Shown: positions 1-8,339 of the stretch, piece by piece
How positions within the stretch are numbered: the stretch's first letter is position 1
Layout: every line of letters begins with the position of its first letter
From: Haloarcula rubripromontorii
Lineage (GTDB): Archaea > Halobacteriota > Halobacteria > Halobacteriales > Haloarculaceae
NCBI RefSeq assembly: GCF_001280425.1
Contig: NZ_LIUF01000004.1
Coordinates: 524,764 to 588,763, forward strand
Direction: 5' to 3'
DNA length: 64,000 bases
The notes under the pieces: generated by a model
What the model was told of the DNA's origin: nothing
What the model saw: only the letters and a program-made list of their open reading frames with translations
Databases searched by the model: none
Translations under genes and position numbers: made by a program

Positions 1-990
1 ACGCCCTCGAATGAGACGCCGCCTCCACCAGCAGTCCAGACAGCCCGGACTAACGAACAGACGCTGAACAACAACATCGCGGATGGCCTCAGGGGGAAAG
101 GGTGGCAGCGACGGCTACTGGAACGAGGGTTCCAGTCAGTCGTCAGTATTCCACTCAGCTATCAGCAGCTCTCCTACGGCATCCTGACCGTGTACGCGAA
201 AACGCCGGACACGTTCGATCTGCCGACACAGTCAGTGCTCGAAGAGGTGAGTGAGACCGTCGGATACGCCATTAACAGTATTGAGACGAAGCAAGGGCTC
301 GTCGCAGATCGGGCTGTCGAACTCCAGTTGGAAGCAACGGAGTCCGACGATATCATTCATCGGATCGCAAGCATCGCCGATGCAGAGGTCACATTCGAGG
401 GTATTGTTCCACAAGGCGATACTAGCTGTATCGTGTTTTTCAGCACTGACGCTTCCCCCGATGACCTACAAGCATGTTTGGACACCGTTCCCCGGATTGA
501 GCGACTAGAGTGTTTAACTGATACTGAAGACACGAGCTTGTTCGAGGCAACGGTCTCGGGAACACAACTCGCACTGACAGTCGCCGAACAGGGAGGGGCC
601 CCGCAGTTACTCCGGTCCGACGGTGAGACGCTGGAGATACAGCTTGAGGTCCCACAGACTGTCGATATTCGCCAACTCATTGCTGAATTACGGCGTTCGT
701 GTCCAGATATCGAACTCGTGAGCCGTCACAAGCGGGAGCGTGGTGTCCAGACCCGCGAGTCATTCCACTCGGAGTTGACGGCACAGCTGACCCCCCGGCA
801 GTTCGAGGTCCTGCTTGCAGCCTACTATAGCGGGTTCTATCAATCTCCCCGGGACAAGACCGGCCAGCAAATCGCCGATACACTCGATATTTCACAACCA
901 ACGTTTAGCCATCATCTTCGGGTCGCTGTCCGGAAACTACTTGAGCAACTGTTTAGCGAAGGTGGAACGACCCAGCATCTAGATAGATAG
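1..990 (+). CDS. Bat-type transcriptional regulator, GAF plus HTH_10 (5' end outside window)
   Basis: The frame is open from base 1, so the N-terminus lies outside the window and 329 residues are visible. Around residues 45-70 the text VVSIPLSYQQLSYGILTVYA is the end of a GAF-type sensor domain as found in haloarchaeal bacterioopsin-activator (Bat) homologues. The middle (about 80-235) matches the GAF/HTH-associated region, and residues about 258-325 form an HTH_10 domain (LTPRQFEVLLAAYYSGF, then DISQPTFSHHLRVAVRKL). This family couples a ligand- or redox-sensing domain to DNA binding; the target is unknown. A GTG at 190 could look like a start but lies inside the GAF strand order, so it is not the true start. 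The next gene encodes a HalOD1 protein, often associated with haloarchaeal signalling. Confidence 0.88.
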   Translation, partial: TPSNETPPPPAVQTARTNEQTLNNNIADGLRGKGWQRRLLERGFQSVVSIPLSYQQLSYGILTVYAKTPDTFDLPTQSVLEEVSETVGYAINSIETKQGLVADRAVELQLEATESDDIIHRIASIADAEVTFEGIVPQGDTSCIVFFSTDASPDDLQACLDTVPRIERLECLTDTEDTSLFEATVSGTQLALTVAEQGGAPQLLRSDGETLEIQLEVPQTVDIRQLIAELRRSCPDIELVSRHKRERGVQTRESFHSELTAQLTPRQFEVLLAAYYSGFYQSPRDKTGQQIADTLDISQPTFSHHLRVAVRKLLEQLFSEGGTTQHLDR

Positions 991-1060
991 CGTCTGTAAT
1001 CTCAGTTTGCTAGTCTGATAGAGTATATCCTGATACGGCAGTACGTCCATACAAAGAACA

Positions 1061-1324
1061 ATGAGTCTGGAGTGGAACGAGACAGAAACTGTCTTCTGGG
1101 CAAACCAGTACGAATCACCGAGTGAAGCAATTGTGACCGCGATTGCATCTAAAGAATCCGTTACAGAAACGAGCCTCCCGCCGTTATATAATCAAATCGA
1201 CCCGGACGCCCTCGACACGCTTGTCACGGGGCAGTCCAACGACGATATACAGATCAGTTTCACATACAGTGGGTACACCGTTCGAATCCGAGACAGCGAG
1301 ATAATCGAAATCACGCCCACGTAG
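1061..1324 (+). CDS. HalOD1 output-domain protein
   Basis: This 87-residue protein is essentially a single HalOD1 domain. Residues 17-32 (SPSEAIVTAIASKESV) form the first helix, followed by the PPLYNQIDPDALDTL helix and a C-terminal beta hairpin (ISFTYSGYTVRIRD). HalOD1 is a haloarchaeal domain found alone or fused to response-regulator receivers; its biochemical output is not established. It lies 70 bp after the Bat-type regulator on the same strand, so a joint signalling role is plausible but unproven. A second copy of the family is encoded at 41737-42099. The ATG at 1061 gives a full-length domain. Confidence 0.75.
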   Translation: MSLEWNETETVFWANQYESPSEAIVTAIASKESVTETSLPPLYNQIDPDALDTLVTGQSNDDIQISFTYSGYTVRIRDSEIIEITPT

Positions 1325-1809
1325 CCGGACGGCAGCTTCCTACTTGTTCTTCAGTGAGTACACAACCAGTGCCACAGACCCCGATATATTATTAATAGGA
1401 TACTACGTAGTTTCTGTCTGCTCTTGGTAGAGTGCAAGAGTGTAGTTCTAATATTTATATAGATACTAATAGAAGTAGATTCGGAGTCTGGTAGTGTGAA
1501 TCAGAGGGTTGTCTCAACCGAGTACGAACCTACCGTAGGGCGCTTTCACCAGCATGCTTGTTTGTTGTCTACACTCAATCGTTGTAGTTTAGGTGTGTAG
1601 TATAGCAGATACGTCCACATCGCAAGCACAGAGGTTATATGCTGACTGTGGCCGGTAAGTGACGGACAGAAATCTAATGCATCATACAAGTAGCTATTTC
1701 TTACTGAGGAATTAGAGGGTAACGGGGGTGTAACAAAACGGTACCCCGGGTTTCGTGTATATATGTCGCTCTCGCGGCCTGAACATAAACCAATGCAGCA
1801 ACAGAGGTC
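1325..1809. other. Non-coding interval before DUF7344 gene
   Basis: About 480 AT-rich bases with no convincing reading frame. A TATA-like element (GTATATATG, about 1756-1764) lies roughly 50 nt before the ATG at 1810 and probably belongs to the promoter of that gene. Confidence 0.5.
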
Positions 1810-2364
1810 ATGAGTGCACCGATGGCAGAAGAAGAACAAGAGCTCTCGCGCGACCAAATGTTCGATATCCTCAGCAGTTCTAGGCGTCGATACACACTTT
1901 ATTATCTGCGCCAACAGATAGAACCAGTCCAGCTGACCGATTTAGCTGAGGAATTGGCTGCGTGGGAGAACGATACAACCGTCGAAGAACTCTCCTCGCA
2001 GGCGCGAAAGCGGGTGTACGTTTCGCTGTATCAGACCCATGCTCCGAAACTTCAGGAGGCAGGGCTAATAACGTATGACGCTGATACGGGTGAGATAGCT
2101 CTTCGAGAGGATGCCCCGGAAGTTGAACCGTTCATCAGCAATGGCGATGACGAGTCGAAATGGTATCAGTACTATGGCGCAGTGGCGCTACTTAATGCCG
2201 TTTTGGTCATAGCAGCGATCGTCGGTGTACCTCTGCTCAGTGCCGTTAATCCGTTGGTTATTGGACTAGTCGTCATCAGTTCATTTCTCGTGCTTTCTAT
2301 TGCTCACGCGGTTTCCAGACGCCGAGGAAAAAAGGACAAAACCTTTGATATCGGTGAGCCGTGA
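1810..2364 (+). CDS. DUF7344 domain protein with two C-terminal membrane helices
   Basis: This is a 184-residue protein. The first ~110 residues form a winged-helix-like DUF7344 domain: MFDILSSSRRRYTLYYLRQ, then LTDLAEELAAWEN, KRVYVSLYQTHAPKLQEAGL. The C-terminal third has two hydrophobic helices (about 123-142 and 146-166) and ends in a basic segment RRRGKK. It is therefore a membrane-anchored HTH protein of unknown target. Paralogues lie at 31837-32472 (same architecture) and 50333-50671 (soluble). The ATG at 1810 follows a TATA-like box; ATG at 1822 is an alternative. Confidence 0.8.
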   Translation: MSAPMAEEEQELSRDQMFDILSSSRRRYTLYYLRQQIEPVQLTDLAEELAAWENDTTVEELSSQARKRVYVSLYQTHAPKLQEAGLITYDADTGEIALREDAPEVEPFISNGDDESKWYQYYGAVALLNAVLVIAAIVGVPLLSAVNPLVIGLVVISSFLVLSIAHAVSRRRGKKDKTFDIGEP

Positions 2365-2407
2365 ACGACGCTGTGGACTGGTTAAAGAGACACCCCCCAA
2401 GGGCGTG

Positions 2408-2527
2408 TTATTCTTCGTCGTCGGCCGCACCATCCGGCAGTAACTGATCGGGCGACCGTTTGTACATCGGAGTGCTCGCGAATTCCGAAATTCGTTCCAT
2501 TTCGCTGTCGGAGATATGTTCCGGCAT
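2408..2527 (-). CDS. Small acidic hypothetical protein, 39 aa
   Basis: The minus strand encodes MPEHISDSEMERISEFASTP followed by MYKRSPDQLLPDGAADDEE and a TAA stop, 39 residues in all. The composition (acidic, ending in DDEE) is haloarchaeal. The pattern of a helical N-terminus followed by a YxRxPDQLLP segment reads like a small conserved family rather than chance, and the G+C of this stretch is higher than its flanks. No function is known to me. It is convergent with the DUF7344 gene, only 43 bp away. Confidence 0.6.
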   Translation of the reverse strand: MPEHISDSEMERISEFASTPMYKRSPDQLLPDGAADDEE

Positions 2528-3722
2528 ACACCGCTACGTGTAACTGTTACAGTTTAGTAATTGAGTTCATATTTGAGGTAGTCAGCTTCTTCTAGACGGC
2601 TGTCAGTTGTCAACGTCCCGAGGCATACCTGCACCGGGCTTTCGGATGTTCGTTATAACTGTCTAAATTTTGTGGTCACTGAGGATCCTTTGCCCAGACG
2701 TTGGCGGTGAGAGGGTCCATGACATATTAGTAAGATTATAATATCTGGTCCTCTGTTACAATTTCGTGCTGCCCGTTGCACTGAGTCTGGTAGATACCAG
2801 TGACTGTCTCAGAACCGGGTCCTAATTTGAGAGGGCTGTAGTGTCTCAACAATAGTCAGGGAACTGGTGAAGCTATAGTAAAAGATTTGCCGTCAGTAGA
2901 CACAACTAAGAAGCCGAGACCGGAGTGAGCCGGGAAACGGTGTGACCGAAGCCGCTCCGGCTCACTGTCAAAGTGGAGAGAGCGATCCGAGTCGACAGCG
3001 ACTATACAGGGCACGAGCGTCCCTGAGGGGGGTGGTAAGGATTGGGCCGGTGTTGTGGGTGTCGGGTAGCTGCCCTCTCCGTTAATCTCTTGTACGCAGG
3101 GGTGTATTGTTATAGTCGTGTTATTCTGGCATAGCTGAGCTTACCACCACAACGTACTAGAGCACCGGTAGCTGCTCAGATGAGTCAAATGTCGAGGCCA
3201 ATGAACGTCCCCACTGACAACATTTGAGAGGGCGTTGTTGAATTGGAGGTTCAGGCGTAACGACCACAGCCAAAGACATGTACGGGACTGTCAATCAGAA
3301 TCCGTAGATACAGAAGTTATTGGTGTGGATGTCCCAGAGAAGTTTGAGTGAGCTTTAGCTGACTTCAGTATTCACTTGTATACGTCACAGAACAATGTCA
3401 TCCACAAGTCCCATCCTGGCGAATAGCGAAGTAACTTTATCTTACTCGCGTGGATTAGGGGTTTTGTTGAGTTCGAGATCGTGGAATAGACTGGTAAGTA
3501 AGTAGAATGTATTTGGTATAAAAATATTGTATATGGGGACGCAATATTTAATATAGTAATTACACCTTTCCGAGATATGCTCGATGTCAGCGCGGTAGAG
3601 AGTGGGTATAAATATCGTCTTAATATGAGATTAGGACTATTGGACCGGAGTCAAGATTCACCGTTGACACACAAGTGTTTGAGCTTGTCAAGATCAGGAT
3701 ATTTGAATGGGGTAGCAACTGA
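2528..3722. other. 1.2 kb without clear genes; possible decayed frame
   Basis: No intact frame is supported. On the plus strand about 3319-3489 one frame reads through several in-frame stops with plausible protein text (for example VIGVDVPEKF, then ALADFSIHLYTSQNNVIHKS), suggesting a decayed gene, possibly a mobile-element remnant. The GC-rich structured segment 2905-3090 is listed separately. Confidence 0.35.
2905..3090. ncRNA. Candidate structured RNA (strand uncertain)
   Basis: A GC-rich island in AT-rich flanks. AGTGAGCCGG (2924-2933) pairs perfectly with CCGGCTCACT (2957-2966), with a second small stem CGGT/ACCG inside the loop (2938-2948). Further on, CAGGG and CCCTG around 3007-3025 can form another stem. 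No known RNA (tRNA, SRP RNA, RNase P RNA) is recognised. This could equally be a protein-binding region or a chance structure. Confidence 0.25.
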
Positions 3723-3923
3723 ATGATGACCTCAGAGGAGTGGGAAGACGTAGCAACAGACCCAGACTGGGAATCGGATCTAGGCTACGAGATGGAGGAA
3801 CTCACTGTTGTCAAATCTTCGACCGATTCACAATTGATATTTTTACCGGAGCACGAGTCACAACTCGGCGAAGAAGAGTTCATTGTCATTCATTCGGATT
3901 CACTTCGAGATCTACGTCGATAG
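3723..3923 (+). CDS. Small acidic hypothetical protein, 66 aa
   Basis: This 66-residue protein has a strongly acidic N-terminal half (EEWEDVATDPDWESDLGYEM) and a beta-like C-terminal half containing LIFLPEHESQLGEEEFIVIH. The protein-like alternation and haloarchaeal acidity support coding. I do not recognise the family. It starts with two consecutive ATG codons (3723 and 3726). It lies 103 bp upstream of the sugar nucleotidyltransferase gene on the same strand but shows no functional link. Confidence 0.6.
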   Translation: MMTSEEWEDVATDPDWESDLGYEMEELTVVKSSTDSQLIFLPEHESQLGEEEFIVIHSDSLRDLRR

Positions 3924-4026
3924 CTGAACAGCGCTGGTGACCGAAACAATATGTAGTTCACCTATCCATTATAGGTTCTAATTAGTAGCAGCATTACAAT
4001 GTGGCATCTGGGAAAGCGTGTGAGTG

Positions 4027-4779
4027 ATGAAAGCAGTAGTCCTCGCAGCCGGGAAGGGAACACGACTTCAGCCACTGACTGATGACCTTCCAAAAGCGTT
4101 AGTCAAGGTAGACGGAGCGCCGCTTCTGACACACTGTCTTGACGAACTCGTTTCTCTTGATGCAGACGAGTTTGTTATCGTCGTCGGATATCGCCAAGAG
4201 CAGATTATCGACTACTACGGAGACTCGTACGATGGCGTCCCGATAACGTATGTCCATCAGGAGGAGCCTGCTGGGCTAGCACACGCCTTGTTACAGGCTG
4301 AACAGGAAATTGAGGACGATTTTATGCTGATGCTGGGAGACAACGTGTTTCGAGGGAACCTCGACACAGTCGTGCAACGACAACAAGAGCAACGCGTCGA
4401 CTGCGCATTTCTGGTAGAAGAGGTCCCTGAAAGCGAGGCATCCCGGTATGGCGTTTGCGTGACAAATAAATACGGTGAGATAACCGATGTGGTAGAAAAG
4501 CCAGACGACCCCCCATCTAATCTGGTCATGACCGGCTTTTACACGTTTTCCCCAGCAATATTCAAAGCATGCAGCCTGGTTCAGCCCTCTGATCGGGGGG
4601 AGTACGAACTCAGCGATGCCATTGATTTACTGATGGACAGCGGAAGAACCATCGACGCCGTTCGTCTCAACGGGTGGCGTATCGACGTTGGATATCCTGA
4701 AGATAGGGATGCTGCAGAACAGCGCCTTTCAAAAGAAGCAGCCACACCAGCCTCTAGCGGCGGCAATATCCCCCAATAG
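4027..4779 (+). CDS. Sugar-1-phosphate nucleotidyltransferase (RmlA/AglF-like)
   Basis: This 250-residue protein is of the family that joins a sugar 1-phosphate to UTP or dTTP, giving the activated sugar for glycan assembly. Visible motifs are GKGTRL at residues 9-14 (nucleotide binding), PKALV at 22-26 (catalytic Lys23), LMLGDN at 101-106 (metal and nucleotide site), RYGV at 140-143 and VEKP at 156-159. It lacks the C-terminal left-handed beta-helix acyltransferase domain seen in longer relatives, so it is a pure nucleotidyltransferase. A GTG at 4024 immediately precedes the ATG; the ATG start places MKAVVLAAG at the N-terminus as is usual. It opens the plus-strand arm of the polysaccharide locus. 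The exact sugar and nucleotide cannot be told from sequence. Confidence 0.88.
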   Translation: MKAVVLAAGKGTRLQPLTDDLPKALVKVDGAPLLTHCLDELVSLDADEFVIVVGYRQEQIIDYYGDSYDGVPITYVHQEEPAGLAHALLQAEQEIEDDFMLMLGDNVFRGNLDTVVQRQQEQRVDCAFLVEEVPESEASRYGVCVTNKYGEITDVVEKPDDPPSNLVMTGFYTFSPAIFKACSLVQPSDRGEYELSDAIDLLMDSGRTIDAVRLNGWRIDVGYPEDRDAAEQRLSKEAATPASSGGNIPQ

Positions 4780-5042
4780 CTTCGCCTCTGAGGAGGTAAT
4801 AAACCACGTGGCGTTGATCGCTGTGACCCGATTGCGAAATACATGTGCTTCGATTCATTGTTTTAGAGTGCCAAATGCAAGAGTACGATTTTTGGGGCTT
4901 CTCAGCTGATATCTCAGTTAGAACATCGTACACCGCAGCTATTCATACAGTAACTGCTGCTGGAAGCATCGCCCAGGTTTCTGGCCAGTAACACGCGCTA
5001 GTAATAGCATAACAAAACAGGAAGGCATGTATTGACGTAGCT

Positions 5043-5318
5043 ATGTGCGCTGGCTGGGTTCGACAGTTTGTGGGCGTGTTCGTCGTCTGGCTATCAACGA
5101 CGTTGGGGGGACTGATGTCTATTGGTCGGTGGAACCCGTTATTGTATTACCTGCTCAGCTATGCGGGGTTTCTCTTTGCGGTCGAACTCAGTAAGCCAGA
5201 TGGCGCCAGACCAAAGAATCACAGGCGACTACGCTGGGTTTCCATGGGTGGGTTTGTGGTGTTTGTTTACGGAGTTGTATCGTGGGTGCAGGCAGTTATT
5301 GCAACCATGCCGGCATAG
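5043..5318 (+). CDS. Small membrane protein, three predicted TM helices
   Basis: A 91-residue hydrophobic protein with probable membrane helices at about 9-28, 32-48 and 66-87, separated by a basic loop (ARPKNHRRLR) that would face the cytoplasm. No enzymatic motif is visible and I do not recognise the family. It sits between a nucleotidyltransferase and a glycosyltransferase on the same strand, so a role in the surface-glycan locus is possible but rests on position only. Confidence 0.6.
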   Translation: MCAGWVRQFVGVFVVWLSTTLGGLMSIGRWNPLLYYLLSYAGFLFAVELSKPDGARPKNHRRLRWVSMGGFVVFVYGVVSWVQAVIATMPA

Positions 5319-5404
5319 GCCAAAGTAACGAATGTTGTGCCTAATAATGACAGGTAGGCTATACTAATATATTGAACGCGATATCACCTTCATAGAAGGA
5401 TTAC

Positions 5405-6211
5405 ATGGTATCGGTCAGCGTTGTCATCGCGACACTGAAGCCCCGAGATGAGATTGAAGCAATACAGTGCCTCGAGCAGCAGGCATTCGACGACTTCGAG
5501 GTTATCGTATGCGATGAGAGCCCAGTAACCAGAGCACGGAATGAGGGGATCAGACGTGCCTCAAGCGACAAGATCGTGTTTCTCGATGATGACTCCCGAC
5601 CCCGACCGGGATATCTCCGAAAAGCCAGCGAGGTCCTCGAAACAGAGGCAGCCTACGCCGGTCGAACCATTCACCCAGCAGATGACGTATTTGCCCGACA
5701 TTTCACCGGCCACTACGATTGGGGAGACGATGCGTGCTACGTCAGACACTTCTGGGGGTGTAACATGGGCGTTCACAGGGACGTGTTCAGGACCGTCGGT
5801 GGGTGGGACGAACAGATGGGGTGGGGTCACGAAGAAAAAGAACTCGCCAGGCGGGTCAGAAGCAAGTTTGATATTCTGTACGACCCCGAGCTCATTGTCG
5901 ATCATCCGTACGCGTCTTCTATTACCGAATACTGGAAGAAACAGTATAAACTCGAAACGAAGAGTCCATACTACTGGTCAAAGTGCAACATCTCGCGAGC
6001 GGACCAGCTAAAGAATATTTTCTGTGAGGTATTTGACCCACTGAATTACCTCAGGATAACACCGACAGCTACCGTGGTAGAGGCCGGTAGTACTGTTGCA
6101 AAGACAGCTGGGCGTCTTCGGGGCTTCCTCGGTCATCTCCAGGACGAAGCGGAAAGGGGCGAGGCACCAGAGATTGATCGCTCTCCCCAATCCGTAGAAC
6201 CGTCAGAATAA
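5405..6211 (+). CDS. Family 2 glycosyltransferase
   Basis: A 268-residue GT-A-fold glycosyltransferase. The N-terminus MVSVSVVIATLKPRDEIEAI is the usual first strand and helix. FLDDDSRPRPGYL (59-71) contains the metal- and nucleotide-sugar-binding acidic triad, and GGWDEQMGWGHEEKELARR (132-150) matches the acceptor-side motif around the catalytic base. No membrane helices are present. It would transfer a sugar to a lipid-linked or polymeric acceptor at the cytoplasmic membrane face. The start ATG is within a few bases of a purine-rich GAAGGA. It is part of the plus-strand arm of the glycan locus. Confidence 0.88.
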   Translation: MVSVSVVIATLKPRDEIEAIQCLEQQAFDDFEVIVCDESPVTRARNEGIRRASSDKIVFLDDDSRPRPGYLRKASEVLETEAAYAGRTIHPADDVFARHFTGHYDWGDDACYVRHFWGCNMGVHRDVFRTVGGWDEQMGWGHEEKELARRVRSKFDILYDPELIVDHPYASSITEYWKKQYKLETKSPYYWSKCNISRADQLKNIFCEVFDPLNYLRITPTATVVEAGSTVAKTAGRLRGFLGHLQDEAERGEAPEIDRSPQSVEPSE

Positions 6212-6307
6212 CGTTACGCTGGATTCCATCAGTGTTGGATTTAGGCAACCGGGCAGCTACTGCCACAATTCTATCCGTAAGCAAAGTCGAGAGAGATTCC
6301 GCGCTAG

Positions 6308-6481
6308 TCACTCGCCGAAGCCCTGTTCACCATACCCATCCTCACCGTATCCACGATAGAAGATTTCCCGCTTTACAAGCACTGCAGCAATAAACGAGAG
6401 TCCAGTCGCGACGAGGGCAAGAATGGTCCGTCGGGTGGCCTGCTCCGGTTCCACGGTCGTGGTCTCTTCATCTGAAGACAT
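6308..6481 (-). CDS. Small single-TM protein with Gly-Tyr-rich tail, 57 aa
   Basis: The minus strand encodes 57 residues: an acidic start (MSSDEETTTVEPEQATRRT), one hydrophobic helix (about 19-36, ILALVATGLSFIAAVLV) and a tail GYGEDGYGEQGFGE. Codon use and composition support a real gene. Similar Gly/Tyr tails occur on the CBM6 lipoprotein of this cluster (its last residues include YGMGGYGG). The tail would be cytoplasmic or external depending on topology. It lies on the opposite strand to its neighbours, between the GT2 and Gfo/Idh genes. Confidence 0.6.
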   Translation of the reverse strand: MSSDEETTTVEPEQATRRTILALVATGLSFIAAVLVKREIFYRGYGEDGYGEQGFGE

Positions 6482-6978
6482 CAGTACCGTGGGATAGTCC
6501 TGCTTGCTCCTGTAGCTACGCTATGTCGGCGGCTATTTTGGTCCATCGCTATCAGGAATCCAATGACGGGGAGCGTTTTAGTAAACAGGCCATACTCTCA
6601 GCCATATTGTATTCTATCCTGCTATTGATACCCATGTGGTTTGGACAGGGACCCAGTTACTACACACGTAGAGGTCACTGAAAGTAAACGTCAACTTGTA
6701 TGGCTGTCGTCGTGTGTTTGCTCGAGAGGGGGGTCAGGTGACGACGGAAGAGCTAGGTAGTTGTGATCTATGTGTTCTGATCGGGATCCCGGGGAGTCCG
6801 AGTTAACAGTCATATAACCACATCATGTATGTTTCAAAACCCGATGAGATGGGGGCGTACTGATACAGAGTTTCAGCTATAGTCAGGATCGTGTTGAGAG
6901 AGCGGGGGGTCGTTGTAGACTGTTTGAGTGAACAGTACGAGGTTACTACTATTGAGGCTACTGTCCCACTCTCAACCG
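6482..6978. other. Non-coding interval
   Basis: About 500 bases with no supported gene. It probably holds the promoter of the 57-residue gene (minus) at its left end and of the dehydrogenase (plus) at its right end; a TATA-like CATATAAC lies near 6812. Confidence 0.4.
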
Positions 6979-8115
6979 ATGACGTACACTGTCGCAGTCA
7001 TTGGGACTGGTGCAGATCCGGACGACCCGGATACCGACGGGTTCGCAATGGCATACAGACATGCAGGCGCGTACAGGCGGTTAGATTCGTGTGAAATTAC
7101 CGCCTGTGCCGACGTCGTCCCGGAGAATGCGAAAAACTTCGGTGAACGATGGGACCTCCCGGATGGAAACGTCTACACGGATACTGAAAAGATGCTCGCG
7201 GCTATCGAACCCGACATCGTCAGTGTCTGTGTTCCGCCCCATATCCATGCACCTGTCGTGATGACGTGTGCTGAGAGTGGGGTAATGGACGCAATCCACT
7301 GCGAAAAGCCGATGGCAACGAGATGGGAGGACTGTCAGACAATGGTGTCGGCCTGTAAGCGGGCCGGCATCCAACTCACATTCAATCATCAACGGCGGTT
7401 CGGAAAGCCCTTCCGGAAGGCCAAGTCGCTGCTTGAAAGCGGAAAGATAGGCTCTCTAGAGCGAATCGAACTGGGTGGAAAAAATCTATTTGACTACGGG
7501 TCACACCTGTTTGACCTTTGTGGGTACTTCACTGATCAAGCGATGTCGAAATGGGTGATGGCCGGAATCGAATACAGCGAGGAAAACGTACAGTTTGGGG
7601 CCCACAACGAGAATCAGGCAATCGCGCAATGGCGATATACGAACGGTGTCAACGGGCTTGCATCGACAGGGGATGGTGGTATTGTCGACTGTCATATGCG
7701 ACTGCTTGGTACAGACGGAGTCATAGAAATCGGTGGAGAGGTTCCCCTACGGCTCCGGACCGGGAAAAACTGGACAACAATCGACACTGATGGAGAGGAT
7801 GTACATGGGCCCAACGAAACAATATTTGACGCTGCAAAACAGAAGGTCAGCGCTCGAATACCGGGAGTCACTGTAGAGAACGCAAGACCGGAAACCTATA
7901 TTGACCGTGCCATTGCGGACACCGTCGACGCACTTACCACGGGCCGTGAACCCGAGCTTTCAGCAGACAATGCACTGCAGGCAACAGAGCTTATATTCGG
8001 ATGCTGGGAGTCCGCTCGCCGGTGCGGGCGAGTCGATTTCCCACTGGAGATCGACGACAACCCGCTGGAGTCGATGGTCGAAAGTGGACAAGTACTCACC
8101 GCTGACAATCAGTAA
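6979..8115 (+). CDS. Gfo/Idh/MocA-family NAD(P)-dependent oxidoreductase
   Basis: A 378-residue sugar dehydrogenase-type protein. The N-terminus MTYTVAVIGTGADP carries the Rossmann glycine motif (GTGA, 9-12), and CEKPMA at 108-113 holds the family's conserved Lys110-Pro111 at the active site. The C-terminal half is the alpha/beta substrate domain. I chose the ATG at 6979 because the in-frame upstream ATG (6928) adds a poor leader before the Rossmann strand. Enzymes of this family in glycan clusters oxidise nucleotide sugars or free sugars (for example the 3-oxo step of amino-sugar synthesis); the exact substrate is not visible. No matching aminotransferase or acetyltransferase is nearby. Confidence 0.85.
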   Translation: MTYTVAVIGTGADPDDPDTDGFAMAYRHAGAYRRLDSCEITACADVVPENAKNFGERWDLPDGNVYTDTEKMLAAIEPDIVSVCVPPHIHAPVVMTCAESGVMDAIHCEKPMATRWEDCQTMVSACKRAGIQLTFNHQRRFGKPFRKAKSLLESGKIGSLERIELGGKNLFDYGSHLFDLCGYFTDQAMSKWVMAGIEYSEENVQFGAHNENQAIAQWRYTNGVNGLASTGDGGIVDCHMRLLGTDGVIEIGGEVPLRLRTGKNWTTIDTDGEDVHGPNETIFDAAKQKVSARIPGVTVENARPETYIDRAIADTVDALTTGREPELSADNALQATELIFGCWESARRCGRVDFPLEIDDNPLESMVESGQVLTADNQ

Positions 8116-8339
8116 AACCCGATCCACTCGGCCAGTTGCAACCCAAAGAGGTCGGCAAGATACGCCCCGACAATTCAGGGGTGTCGCAGTTATTCCGTTC
8201 ATAACAAACAGATGGTATCCAAAGTGTGTAGCAACGGAGAGTCTATGCAGGCACAGCAATATAGAGTATTGCGTCGGAAAGACACATTTCAGTTTAGTAT
8301 AGTGGCTCGGTACAGACGTGACGAGGAGTTTGGACGGCG

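Noticed and set aside
1275..1295. GTTCGAATC resembling a tRNA T-loop
   Set aside because: It lies inside the HalOD1 gene and no cloverleaf can be formed around it.
3740..3940. Second frame of 66 codons overlapping 3723-3923
   Set aside because: Arg- and His-rich text without haloarchaeal acidity; the other frame is the better gene.
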